Source of the DNA: Janthinobacterium sp. PC23-8
GTDB taxonomy: Bacteria; Pseudomonadota; Gammaproteobacteria; Burkholderiales; Burkholderiaceae_D
Length of the DNA stretch: 64,000 bases
Direction of reading: 5' to 3'
Assembly (NCBI RefSeq): GCF_002250505.1
Contig: NZ_NJGY01000002.1
Location: 488,839-552,838 of the forward strand
Shown: positions 17,355-26,037 of the stretch, piece by piece
Numbering within the stretch: position 1 is the stretch's first letter
Layout: each line of letters opens with the position of its first letter
Made by a program: the position numbers and the translations under genes
The notes under the pieces: model-generated
Told to the model about the DNA's origin: nothing
Seen by the model: the letters and a program-made list of their open reading frames with translations, nothing else
Database searches by the model: none

Positions 17355-18281
17355 ATGATCACGTTCAAGCAAGTCGAGGCCTTGTGCTCGATTGTGGAGC
17401 TCGGGTCCTTTGAGGCCGCGGCGCACAAGCTCAATACCACCCAGTCAGCGATTTCGAAGCGCATCAAGGAGCTGGAAAGTACATTCAACCTGGAGGTTTT
17501 CGACCGCCATCGCCGCAGTGCCCGGTTGACGGAGAAGGGCGAGGAGCTCTACCTTTACGCGAAGGAACTTCTCGACAAGCGCGACCAGATCGTCGAGCGC
17601 GTGAGCGCGAAGGAGGTGCTGGTGCGCCGCCTGCGTCTGGGCGTCACCGAACTGACCGCATTGACATGGCTTCCGCAGCTCATCGGCGCGATCAAGCGGG
17701 AATATCCCAGGGTCATCGTCGATGCAGAGGTCGAACTTAGCGCGACGCTGCGCGACAGACTCGCCGAGGGCAGCATCGATTTGATCATCGCCCCTACCAC
17801 GGCAGCGACCAGCGAGGCGCATGTGTCGACCCGCCTGGCGTCGGTCGATAACGTGTGGATGTGCGCGCCGGAACTGCTACCGGAAAACAGGCAAATTCCG
17901 CTCGCCGATATCGCACAGTTTACGCTGCTGACGCAGGGGCGGGCGTCTGGAACCGGCCTGATCTACAGCCGATTCTTGCAGGAACACGGCGTGCACATTC
18001 AGCGGGCCCCGACCAGCAACAACCTGTTGGCGCAAATTGGCCTGACGGTATCCGGACTGGGCGTCAGTTACCTGCCGCAGGCGTGCCTTGGCCACCTGGT
18101 CACGGATGGGCTGCTCGGCATTATCGAGACGGTGCCGCCCCTTCCTCCCGTCGAATACAGCGCGCTGTACCGATCGGGCCACACTTATTCGCTGACGAAA
18201 GAGGTCGCCAGGCTTGCCGTCCAGTGCTGCGATTTCGGGACCCTGCTTTTGCAGCCACGCAGATCCAGACCCACCAGGTAG
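17355..18281 (+). CDS. LysR-type transcriptional regulator
   Basis: A 308-residue LysR regulator. The N-terminal winged helix-turn-helix reads FKQVEALCSIVELGSFEAAAHKL then TTQSAISKRIKELESTFNL. The effector domain follows with LRLGVTELTALTWLPQLIGAI and a second lobe containing SNNLLAQIGLTVSGLGVSYLP. It is divergent from the symporter and PLP-enzyme genes and is the likely activator of that pair, responding to their substrate or a product. A perfect LysR-type palindrome lies just upstream. Confidence 0.9.
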   Translation: MITFKQVEALCSIVELGSFEAAAHKLNTTQSAISKRIKELESTFNLEVFDRHRRSARLTEKGEELYLYAKELLDKRDQIVERVSAKEVLVRRLRLGVTELTALTWLPQLIGAIKREYPRVIVDAEVELSATLRDRLAEGSIDLIIAPTTAATSEAHVSTRLASVDNVWMCAPELLPENRQIPLADIAQFTLLTQGRASGTGLIYSRFLQEHGVHIQRAPTSNNLLAQIGLTVSGLGVSYLPQACLGHLVTDGLLGIIETVPPLPPVEYSALYRSGHTYSLTKEVARLAVQCCDFGTLLLQPRRSRPTR

Positions 18282-18400
18282 CCGGCGATATGGCGCGTTG
18301 CAGCCGACGCGGCAAACGCGGCGCTTGGGAACAAGATCGGCAGCGCCGGCCACCGGCAGGCCAGCGTGAGAATCCACGCAGTGGGCCGGGCTTGGGCTAC

Positions 18401-18420
18401 AATACGAACAATTCTCAATC
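18401..18420 (+). promoter_or_regulatory. weak Fur-box-like sequence
   Basis: AATACGAACAATTCTCAATC lies 46 bases before the fecI-like start. It shares AATTCTCA with the much better Fur box at 55941-55959, but as a whole it departs from the consensus. It is kept because ECF-receptor operons of this kind are usually Fur-controlled. Confidence 0.3.
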
Positions 18421-18465
18421 GCATCAAAGCCCGGCCCAGCGCTCGTGGCTTGCCCAGGAAGCCCC

Positions 18466-18972
18466 ATGGTCCACCCCGAACTGGAACTACATCTGCAAAT
18501 CGAAGTGCTTTACAGCAATCATCACGGCTGGCTGCAGGGCTGGCTGCGCGGCAAGCTGGGTAGCGCCTTTGATGCGGCCGACCTGGCGCACGACACTTAT
18601 TTGCGCATCCTGGCGCGGGGCCGCGCGCCCCGGCCCGAGCAATCGCGCCAGCATCTGGCGCAGATCGCCAATGGGCTGATGATCGACCTGTTCCGCCGCC
18701 GCCATATCGAAGCGGCCTATATGGAGGCGTTGGCGCACCTGCCGCCGGCCGCCGCCCCAAACCCGGAGCTGCGCGCGCTGATTATCGAAGCCTTGACGCA
18801 AATCGACGCCATCCTCGCCAGCCTGCCGGCCAGGGTGCGCGAGGCTTTTCTGCTGTGCAAGGTCGAAGGACTCGACTACCGCGAAATCGCCCAACGCCTG
18901 GATGTCTCCGTGTCGTCGGTGGAAAAATACATGGTGCGCGCCCTGCTGGCCTGCGCCGCGCAGGGGGCATGA
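18466..18972 (+). CDS. FecI-like ECF sigma factor
   Basis: A 168-residue ECF sigma factor of the iron-uptake (FecI) group. Region 2 is seen as FDAADLAHDTYLRILARG with QHLAQIANGLMIDLFRRRHIE. Region 4 is LPARVREAFLLCKVEGLDYREIAQRLDVSVSSVEKYMVRALLAC. The start at 18466 (MVHPELELHL) has AGGAA upstream. It overlaps fecR by 4 bases (ATGA) and should switch on the receptor operon when FecR transmits the receptor signal. Confidence 0.88.
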   Translation: MVHPELELHLQIEVLYSNHHGWLQGWLRGKLGSAFDAADLAHDTYLRILARGRAPRPEQSRQHLAQIANGLMIDLFRRRHIEAAYMEALAHLPPAAAPNPELRALIIEALTQIDAILASLPARVREAFLLCKVEGLDYREIAQRLDVSVSSVEKYMVRALLACAAQGA

Positions 18973-19979
18973 GCGCCACGCCGATCGCGCCCGCCACGCT
19001 GCGGCGCGCCGCCGAATGGATGGCGCGCTTGTGGTCCGGCGATGCCAGCGAAGCCGACACCGCCGCCTGCGCCGCCTGGCGCGCCGCCCACCCCGAACAC
19101 GAACGGGCCTGGGCCAGGCTGCAGCGCTTCGAGCAGCGGTTCGACACCATTCCGCGCGAGGTGGCGCGCGGCGCGCTGTCCGGTGCACCACGCGACCGGG
19201 ACCGGGGCCGGGACCGGAACCAGGACCAGGACCGCCGGCGCGTGCTGCAAGTGCTGGGGATTGTCGCCAGCGGCGGCGGCGCGGCCTTGCTGGCGCACGA
19301 AACGGGCTTCTGGCAGCGGACAACGGCTGACTACAGCACGGCCGTCGGCGAAACGCGCGCCATCGTGCTGGCCGACGGCAGCCGGGTCGTGCTCGATACG
19401 GCCAGCGCCATCGATGTGCTCCATGGCGCCAGCGAACGGCGCATCGTGCTGCGCGCCGGCGCCATTCTGGTCGAGAGCGCGCCCGACAAGGCCGCCAGCC
19501 ACCGCCCGCTGCTGGTGCAAACCGCGCAAGGCACGGCCACCGCGCTGGGCACGCGTTTTATGGTGCGCTCGTTTGAAAACGTCAGCGAGGTGGCCGTGTT
19601 CGAAGGCATGGTCGAACTGCGCCCGCTGCATGAAGCGGCAGCCGCCGTGCGCCTGCCGGCAGGAATGCGCGGCAGTTATTCGCGCCACGCCGCGCAGGCG
19701 AACGACAAGGCCGACGACAGCGCTGCAGCCTGGACCCAGGGCAGCCTGGTGGCCGAACGCATGCGCCTGGCCGACCTCCTGGGCGAACTGGCGCGCTACC
19801 GCCACGGCGTGCTGCGCTGCGACGAGCGCGTCGCCGGCCTGCGCGTGACGGGCGTGTACTCGCTGCGCGATATCGACCGCTCGCTGGCCAACCTGGCCCT
19901 GAGCCTGCCGGTGGAGCTGGCGTACCGCACCCGTTTCTGGGTCACGGTGCGCCCGCGCCGGGTTGCTTCCACGCTTTGA
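18969..19979 (+). CDS. FecR-like sigma regulator
   Basis: A 336-residue inner-membrane regulator of FecI. The N-terminal DUF4880-type cytoplasmic part is RRAAEWMARLWSGDASEADTAACAAWRAAHPEHERAW. A hydrophobic segment (VLQVLGIVASGGGAALLA) spans the membrane. The periplasmic FecR domain shows VGETRAIVLADGSRVVLDTASAIDV, QTAQGTATALGTRFMVRS and VFEGMVELRP, followed by a C-terminal STN-like region that contacts the receptor. A run of Arg/Asp/Gln residues before the membrane segment (RDRDRGRDRNQDQDRRR) is unusual. The start is fixed by ATGA overlap with fecI. Confidence 0.88.
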   Translation: MSATPIAPATLRRAAEWMARLWSGDASEADTAACAAWRAAHPEHERAWARLQRFEQRFDTIPREVARGALSGAPRDRDRGRDRNQDQDRRRVLQVLGIVASGGGAALLAHETGFWQRTTADYSTAVGETRAIVLADGSRVVLDTASAIDVLHGASERRIVLRAGAILVESAPDKAASHRPLLVQTAQGTATALGTRFMVRSFENVSEVAVFEGMVELRPLHEAAAAVRLPAGMRGSYSRHAAQANDKADDSAAAWTQGSLVAERMRLADLLGELARYRHGVLRCDERVAGLRVTGVYSLRDIDRSLANLALSLPVELAYRTRFWVTVRPRRVASTL

Positions 19980-20092
19980 TGGTTCATTTCCTGAAAAAAA
20001 ATCCGAAATAAAATTGAAAATCGTTGAGGGTTTTCTGTTCTCGTTCGGAAATACAAGGAACAACACCAATCAACCGACCAAGGATGTCCACC

Positions 20093-22561
20093 ATGACCCA
20101 CCGCCTGCAATCGCCTGCCCCCTTCATGCGTCCCACCACCCTCGCCCTTGCCCTCCACGCCATGTTCCTCACCGGCGCGCTGGGCTTCGCCGCCACGCAT
20201 GCGCAGGCACAAACGGTCGCCGACACCGAAGGCAAGCGCCAGTACGCGATCGCCGCCGGCCCGCTGGAACGGGCGCTGACCAGTTTTGCCAGCGCCGCCG
20301 GCGTGGAATTGTCGGCCGACGCGCAGCTATTGCAAGGCAAGCGCAGCGCCGGCCTGGCTGGCAGCTACACGGTGCGCCAGGGTTTTGACGCGCTGCTGCG
20401 CGGCCATGGCCTGCGCCTGGTGGCCGGCGCCAATGGCGCCTACGCGCTGCAAGCGCAAGCCCCGTCTGACTCTTCAACCCAGGCCGCAGCGCCGGCGGAG
20501 GCCATCGGCGCCACCCTGCCGGCCATTACCGTCACCGGCACTGCCGAACGCGAAACGGCCACCGGCCCGGTGCGCGGCTATGTGGCGCGCAGAAGCGGCT
20601 CGGCCACCAAGACCGATACCGCCCTGAATGAAAACCCGCAATCGGTGTCGGTCGTCACGGCCGACGAAATCAGCGACCGCAACGCCGAGTCGCTCGACGA
20701 AACGCTGCGCTACACGGCCGGCGTCACGCCCAACCAGCGCCCGCTGGGCAGCGACGACTCCTCGCTCTTGCGCGGCTTTACCATCGAGACGGCCGGCCTC
20801 CTGCAGGACGGCTTGCGCAATTCGGGCCGCACCTTTGGCGCCTCGATCGAGCCGTATGGCCTGGAACGGCTGGAAGTGCTGCGCGGCCCCGCCTCGGTGC
20901 TGTACGGCCAGATACCGCCGGGCGGCGTCGTCAACGCCGTCAGCAAGCGCCCCAGCCTCGATGCGGTGCGCGAAGTGGGCCTGGAGTACGGCAGCTACCA
21001 GCGCCGCCAGCTGAAAGCCGACATGGGCGGCGCGCTTGATGAGCAAGGCGCGTGGACCTATCGCCTGGTGATGCTGGGCCGCGAAGCGGGCACGCGCCTG
21101 GACCACGACCGCGACAACCGCCTGTATTTTGCGCCGTCGCTGCGCTGGCAGATCGGTGCCGGTACCCGTTTGACCCTGCTGGCGCGCCATGAGCGCGACA
21201 ACCAGCAGTATGCGTTCCCCAACCAGCTATCGGCACCCGGCCCGCGCGGCCAGGTCGACCCCAGGGTCAATCTGATGGGCTATGACAACCGCTTCAAGCG
21301 CAGCAACACCATGACCGGCTATGAGTTCGAGCACCAGTTCAGCGATACCTGGTCGCTGCGCCAGAATCTGCGCTACACGCGCCTGAACAACGAGCGCACC
21401 GACGTCTTTCCGCTGGGCCTGAATGCCGATGCCACGGTCAATCGCTACTTCCGCCCCGTCGATACGGAGTCGAACAGCCTGTTTGCCGACACCCAGCTGC
21501 AGGCGCGCTTTGCCACCGGCGCGCTGTCGCACCTGGTCCTGCTGGGCGCGGACTATGCGAATATCCGCAACCGCGACGACTATATCTACAAGGTCGGCTT
21601 TATCACGCCGCTCGACCTGTACCACCCGGTGTACGCACCGCAGCAAAAACAGCCCGGCTCCAACCCGACGCAGGCGCGCGCGCCATCGCGCCAGCTGGGA
21701 CTGTACGCCCAGGACCAGCTGAAATGGGAGCGCTGGGTGGTTACGGCCGGCCTGCGCCACGACAGGGCGGCGCAGTCGCAAACCACCACAAGTGTGCTCA
21801 CCGGCGCCGTGCGGCCCGATTACGACCAGTCGCCATCGGCCACCACCGGCCGCCTCGGCGCCGTTTATCTGTTCGACAATGGCTGGGCGCCGTATGTCAG
21901 CTACGCCACCTCGTTTTCGCCGGAACTGGGCACGGCCGTCGGCGGCGGCGCCCTGAAACCGTCGCGCGGCAAGCAGTTTGAAGCGGGCGTGCGCTATGAG
22001 CCGGTGGGCCAGCGCGCCAGCTACACGGCCGCCATCTTCGACCTGGTGCGCGACAACGTCTCGACCGCCGCCGCCGGTAATCCTGGCTTGCTGGTCCAGA
22101 CGGGCAAGGTCGAGGCGCGCGGCCTGGAGCTGGAAGCGCGCACCGAGTTCGCCAGCCGCTTGAGCCTGGTTGCGCAATACACCTACCTGGCCACCGACAT
22201 CAGGCAAAGCAACAATGGCGACCAGGGCCTGCAGCAGCAAGGCGCGCCGCGCCACAGCGCCTCGGCCTGGGCAAGGCAGTCGTTCACGGTGGCCGACACC
22301 CTGCCCGCCTACGCGGCGCTGGGCATGCGCTTTATCGGCGCCATGCGCTCGAACTCCGATGGCGACAGCCTCAATCTGCGCAACGGCGGCATGACGCAGT
22401 GGGATGCGGCATTGGGCATCACGCGCGGCGCGTGGAGCATCACGGCCAACGTCAACAACCTGCTCAACAAGCAGACCCTGTTCGACTGCGGCTACCTGCC
22501 CGGCCTGTGCTACCGCAGCGCCGAACGCACGGCCAATATCAGCGCCATGTACAAGTTCTGA
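20093..22561 (+). CDS. TonB-dependent siderophore receptor with STN signalling domain
   Basis: An outer-membrane receptor of about 822 residues. After the signal peptide (ending THAQAQ) comes a secretin/TonB N-terminal domain (RQYAIAAGPLERALTSFASAA, then ELSADAQLLQGKRSAG), which allows signalling to FecR. Then come the plug (NPQSVSVVTADEISDRN, then LRYTAGVTPN, LRGPASVLYGQIPPGGVVN) and the 22-strand barrel ending NISAMYKF. The start at 20093 has AAGGA 8 bases upstream. The siderophore cannot be named from sequence. Its stop overlaps the PepSY gene start (TGATG). Confidence 0.9.
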   Translation: MTHRLQSPAPFMRPTTLALALHAMFLTGALGFAATHAQAQTVADTEGKRQYAIAAGPLERALTSFASAAGVELSADAQLLQGKRSAGLAGSYTVRQGFDALLRGHGLRLVAGANGAYALQAQAPSDSSTQAAAPAEAIGATLPAITVTGTAERETATGPVRGYVARRSGSATKTDTALNENPQSVSVVTADEISDRNAESLDETLRYTAGVTPNQRPLGSDDSSLLRGFTIETAGLLQDGLRNSGRTFGASIEPYGLERLEVLRGPASVLYGQIPPGGVVNAVSKRPSLDAVREVGLEYGSYQRRQLKADMGGALDEQGAWTYRLVMLGREAGTRLDHDRDNRLYFAPSLRWQIGAGTRLTLLARHERDNQQYAFPNQLSAPGPRGQVDPRVNLMGYDNRFKRSNTMTGYEFEHQFSDTWSLRQNLRYTRLNNERTDVFPLGLNADATVNRYFRPVDTESNSLFADTQLQARFATGALSHLVLLGADYANIRNRDDYIYKVGFITPLDLYHPVYAPQQKQPGSNPTQARAPSRQLGLYAQDQLKWERWVVTAGLRHDRAAQSQTTTSVLTGAVRPDYDQSPSATTGRLGAVYLFDNGWAPYVSYATSFSPELGTAVGGGALKPSRGKQFEAGVRYEPVGQRASYTAAIFDLVRDNVSTAAAGNPGLLVQTGKVEARGLELEARTEFASRLSLVAQYTYLATDIRQSNNGDQGLQQQGAPRHSASAWARQSFTVADTLPAYAALGMRFIGAMRSNSDGDSLNLRNGGMTQWDAALGITRGAWSITANVNNLLNKQTLFDCGYLPGLCYRSAERTANISAMYKF

Positions 22562-23772
22562 TGCGCGTGGCGTTACGCCCGGCGCTGGCGGCCATGCACC
22601 GCTACGCCGGCCTGCTGCTGGCCGGTTTCCTGCTCGTTATCGGGCTGACGGGCAGCGTGCTGGCCTGGACCGACGAACTGGAAGGCGCGTTGATGCCGGC
22701 CGTGTTCCGCGTCACGCCGCCCACGCCAAGCGCCATGCCGTTCGAGCCGCTGCTGCTGCGCGAACGCATCGCGGCGCGGTTTCCACAGGCGCAGGTGGTG
22801 TACGCGCCGCTGTCGGCGGCGCCTGGCCGCAGCATGGTGTTCTATCTGCGCGCGGCAGGCGAGGCGCCGCTGGCGCATGACGAAGTGTTTGTCGATCCGT
22901 ACAGCGGTGCGGTGCTGGGCCAGCGCAAATGGGGCGAGATCGGCCAGGGACTGATCAACCTGCTGCCCTTTGTCGAACGGCTGCACTATGCGCTGGCGCT
23001 GGGCGACACAGGCCTGCTGGTGTTCGGCCTGGTCGCCATGATCTGGACCGTGGACTGTTTTATCGGCGCCGCCCTGACCTTCCCGGCGCACGTCAAAAAA
23101 CGCACGCCGGGCGGCAAGCCATGGCTGGCGCGCTGGCGCCCGTCCTGGCTGCTGCGCCGCCATGGCGGCAGCTACAAGCTGGTGTTCGACCTGCACCGTG
23201 CCGGCGGCCTGTGGCTATGGGCCATGCTGCTGGTGTTTGCCTGGAGCGGCGTCGCCTTCAATCTGTACGGCGCCTATGCGGCCGTGATGAACCCGTTTTT
23301 TGCGCACCAGCCGGCCGAGGAAATCGTCGGCCGCCACCGGGCCGCACCCGGACCGCACCTGACCTGGCAGGCAGCGCGCAGCCAGGGCCGCAGTTTGATG
23401 AACGCACTGGCGCACCAGCAAAGCTTCACGATTGTCGAAGAAAACGCGCTGGCCTGGGAACCTGGCCTGGGCGTGTACAGCTACAAGGTGCGCAGCAGCC
23501 GCGACGTGCGCGAGCACAAGGGCTTGACCACGGTCTTTTTTGACGCCGCCAGCGGCAAGCTGCTGGCCAGCTGGCTGCCGACGGGCGCGGCCAGCGGCGA
23601 CACCATCCGCAGCTGGATCAGCGCGCTGCATATGGCGTCGATGTGGGGCTGGCCGTTCAAGCTGTTCATCTGCGCCATGGGGCTGGCGGTGGCGATCCTC
23701 GGCATCACGGGCGTGCTGGTGTGGCGGCGCAAGCGGCAGGGCCAGGCGCGCAGGAAATCAGCCGGTTCGTGA
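22561..23772 (+). CDS. PepSY-associated membrane protein (siderophore/iron reductase type)
   Basis: A 403-residue inner-membrane protein with the PepSY-TM architecture. Four membrane segments are seen: HRYAGLLLAGFLLVIGLTGSVLAW at the start, two in the middle, and the last ICAMGLAVAILGITGVLVWRRK. A periplasmic PepSY part (EVFVDPYSGAVLGQRKWGE) and membrane histidines that could bind heme are present. Proteins of this type often accompany ferric-siderophore receptors and are thought to reduce or process the iron complex. The start at 22561 overlaps the receptor stop by one base, showing tight coupling. Confidence 0.85.
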   Translation: MRVALRPALAAMHRYAGLLLAGFLLVIGLTGSVLAWTDELEGALMPAVFRVTPPTPSAMPFEPLLLRERIAARFPQAQVVYAPLSAAPGRSMVFYLRAAGEAPLAHDEVFVDPYSGAVLGQRKWGEIGQGLINLLPFVERLHYALALGDTGLLVFGLVAMIWTVDCFIGAALTFPAHVKKRTPGGKPWLARWRPSWLLRRHGGSYKLVFDLHRAGGLWLWAMLLVFAWSGVAFNLYGAYAAVMNPFFAHQPAEEIVGRHRAAPGPHLTWQAARSQGRSLMNALAHQQSFTIVEENALAWEPGLGVYSYKVRSSRDVREHKGLTTVFFDAASGKLLASWLPTGAASGDTIRSWISALHMASMWGWPFKLFICAMGLAVAILGITGVLVWRRKRQGQARRKSAGS

Positions 23773-23965
23773 TCACGCCTTGGCTGGCCGCATCCGAGCC
23801 TGCAAGCTGTCCCCGGTTTGCTTTTTCTCAAATGCATGTTGTCGCCAGTTTTTATGATGTCAGGACGGGCTTGCGAATTTGTCCCATGCAATGGACGCGA
23901 CAACTTGCTTGCTGAATTCAAAAACTGTGCTTTTCTGAGCAGTACCTCCTTTTCGAGGAATCACC

Positions 23966-25150
23966 GTGGACCAGACCGACAGCGGGGCCAGGCCGGCCAG
24001 GCGCATGATCCCCGCCAAGCGCGATGCGCTGCCGTATATCCTGCTGTCCATCTGGCTGGCCGGCATGCTGGCCGTGCTCGGCGGCGCCCTGTTTCCACCG
24101 TATTACCATGCCGTGCCGGCCCTGCTGTGGAGCCTGGGCTTTTGCGTCAGCGGCATGCTGCTCGGTTTCCTGTTCGGCATCCCGCGCAGCCTGCCATCGG
24201 GCACCGTCAATATGCCGCCAGCCGAGGAACGCAGCAATGGCAAGCGGCGCAGCGGCGATGAACCGGGCGCCATGGAAACGGCGGCCGGCGCCAGCAATAC
24301 CATGTTTCTCGGCACTCCCTCGCCGATGGAAATCAATTCCAACCTGGTGGAAGTGTCGGACTGGCTGACCAAGATCATCGTCGGCGTCGGCCTGATCGAA
24401 CTGAAAAGCCTGCCCGCCACGGCGCAGGGCGTGGCGGCCTATATCGCGCCCAGCCTGGCCATCGAAACGGACACGGCCAGGGCGGTGGTCGGTGGCGTGA
24501 TGCTGTTCTTTTCCGTGCATGGCTTTTTGATCGGCTACCTGCTCACGCGCATTTACCTGTCCATCATGCTCAAGCGGGCAGACAGCCTGGTCAAGAATGA
24601 GTCGGTGCGGCTGGAAAGCGGCAAGGAAATCGAAGTGACGGAACTGAGCCGCCTGCAGCAAAAGTCGCTGGAAGACCTGCAGGAAGCCGTCACCCGGCTG
24701 CTGCTGGCGCGCACCGCCGGCGATGGCGAGCCGGCCGTGGCGTCACTGGCGGGCTTGCCGACGGCGCAAAAGCCGTCCGTGCGCGTGCTGTGGCTGGACG
24801 ACCATCCGCGCAACAACACCTTGTTGGTGGAGCAGCTGGCGCGCGAAAACATCAAAGTCGACCTGGCGCAATCGCTGGCGCAAGCCTTGAGCCTGCTGCA
24901 AAAGAACCAGTACGCCCTATTGATCACCGACATGGCGCGCCTGGAAGGCGGCCAGCGCGTCAAGGACGCCGGCGTGCGCACGGTACGCGATGTGCGGCAG
25001 GCCATGCCGGAACTGCCCATCCTCGTCTATTGCAACAAAGATACAATGGCCAGCTACGGCAAGCAAGCCGAAGCGGCTGGCGCGCGCTTTGTCACCACCT
25101 CGGGCACCAGCTTGCTGGCGGCCGTGAACAAGCTGATCCATACAGCTTGA
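23966..25150 (+). CDS. membrane protein with C-terminal receiver-like domain, function unknown
   Basis: A 394-residue protein starting at a GTG with GAGGA 6 bases upstream. Residues 23-43 and 50-71 are membrane helices, followed by a polar loop. NSNLVEVSDWLTKIIVGVGLIEL (125-146) is a motif I recognise from assorted bacterial membrane-anchored proteins. A third hydrophobic segment covers 173-195 and a short coiled coil about 225-248. Residues 271-390 look like a response-regulator receiver: VRVLWLDDHPRNN supplies the acidic pair (278-279), LLITDM the phospho-acceptor Asp322, and PILVYCNKD the Ser/Thr strand. The usual Lys before the last helix is replaced (GARFVTTSG). No kinase is adjacent. 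The gene stands alone between the iron operon and the convergent sugar-acid operon. Confidence 0.7.
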   Translation: MDQTDSGARPARRMIPAKRDALPYILLSIWLAGMLAVLGGALFPPYYHAVPALLWSLGFCVSGMLLGFLFGIPRSLPSGTVNMPPAEERSNGKRRSGDEPGAMETAAGASNTMFLGTPSPMEINSNLVEVSDWLTKIIVGVGLIELKSLPATAQGVAAYIAPSLAIETDTARAVVGGVMLFFSVHGFLIGYLLTRIYLSIMLKRADSLVKNESVRLESGKEIEVTELSRLQQKSLEDLQEAVTRLLLARTAGDGEPAVASLAGLPTAQKPSVRVLWLDDHPRNNTLLVEQLARENIKVDLAQSLAQALSLLQKNQYALLITDMARLEGGQRVKDAGVRTVRDVRQAMPELPILVYCNKDTMASYGKQAEAAGARFVTTSGTSLLAAVNKLIHTA

Positions 25151-25170
25151 GGCATTGCCGGCCGCCCCGC

Positions 25171-26037
25171 TCAGGCATCGAGCACGGCCGCGTCCCATGC
25201 ATGCACCGTCTGCCGCTGCTCGCCCAGGCCGGCGATCGACAGCGCCATGGTGTCGCCCGCACGCAAAAATTGCGGCGTGGGTTTGAGGCCCATGCCCACG
25301 CCCGGCGGCGTGCCGGTGGAGATGATGTCGCCCGGTTCCAGGGTCATGAAACGGCTGACATAGCTGATCAGCTCGGCAACCGTGAAAATCATGGTGGCCG
25401 TCGAGCCGTTCTGCACGCGCCGGCCGTTCACTTCCAGGCTCAGTGCCAGTTGCTGCGGGTCGCCCACTTCGTCGGGCGTCACCAGCCACGGGCCAACCGG
25501 GCCGAAAGTGTCGCAACCCTTGCCCTTGTCCCAGGTGCCGCCCCGCTCCAGCTGGTATTCGCGCTCGGACACGTCGTTGACGACGCAATAGCCGGCCACG
25601 TGTTCCAGCGCCTGCGCCACCTCGACATAGCGGGCGCGCGTGCCGATCACCACGCCCAGCTCGACTTCCCAATCGGTCTTGACGGAGTCGCGCGGCATCA
25701 CGACCGGGTCGTTCGGGCCCTGGATGGCCGAGACGGCCTTGGCAAACAAAATAGGTTCGGCCGGTATCGGCATGCCGGCCTCGGCCGCGTGATCGGCGTA
25801 GTTCAGGCCGATGCAGATAAACTTGCCGCAACCGACCCAGGGCGTGCCGATGCGCGCGCCGGCGGCGATCACGGGCAAGGTCGACAGGTCCAGTGCGCGC
25901 AGCCTGGCCAGGCCCGCCGGCGCCAGCACGCTGGCGTCGATGTCGTTGACGATGCCGGCCAGCGAACGGATCTGGCCGTCGGCGTCGAGGATGGCGGCCT
26001 GTTCCTGGCCCTTGCTGCCGGTACGCAGTAATTTCAT
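25171..26037 (-). CDS. fumarylacetoacetate hydrolase family protein, probable 2,4-diketo-3-deoxy sugar acid hydrolase
   Basis: A 288-residue FAH-superfamily enzyme. Core motifs are ICIGLNYADHAAEAGMP, the metal-binding Glu/Glu/Asp set in KTDWEVELGVVIG and GYCVVNDVSEREYQ, and LEPGDIISTGTPPGVGMG. Close relatives act on acylpyruvates, ureidoglycolate-like names, or 2,4-diketo-3-deoxy-L-fuconate/rhamnonate. The last choice is favoured by its place as final gene of the sugar operon after a KDF-dehydrogenase-like SDR, where it would release pyruvate plus a hydroxy acid. Its start overlaps the lactonase stop (ATGA). Confidence 0.83.
   Translation of the reverse strand: MKLLRTGSKGQEQAAILDADGQIRSLAGIVNDIDASVLAPAGLARLRALDLSTLPVIAAGARIGTPWVGCGKFICIGLNYADHAAEAGMPIPAEPILFAKAVSAIQGPNDPVVMPRDSVKTDWEVELGVVIGTRARYVEVAQALEHVAGYCVVNDVSEREYQLERGGTWDKGKGCDTFGPVGPWLVTPDEVGDPQQLALSLEVNGRRVQNGSTATMIFTVAELISYVSRFMTLEPGDIISTGTPPGVGMGLKPTPQFLRAGDTMALSIAGLGEQRQTVHAWDAAVLDA

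Noticed and set aside
20047..20052. GGAAAT as a FecI-type -35 element before the first receptor gene
   Set aside because: Too close to the start codon and no suitable -10 sequence at the right spacing.
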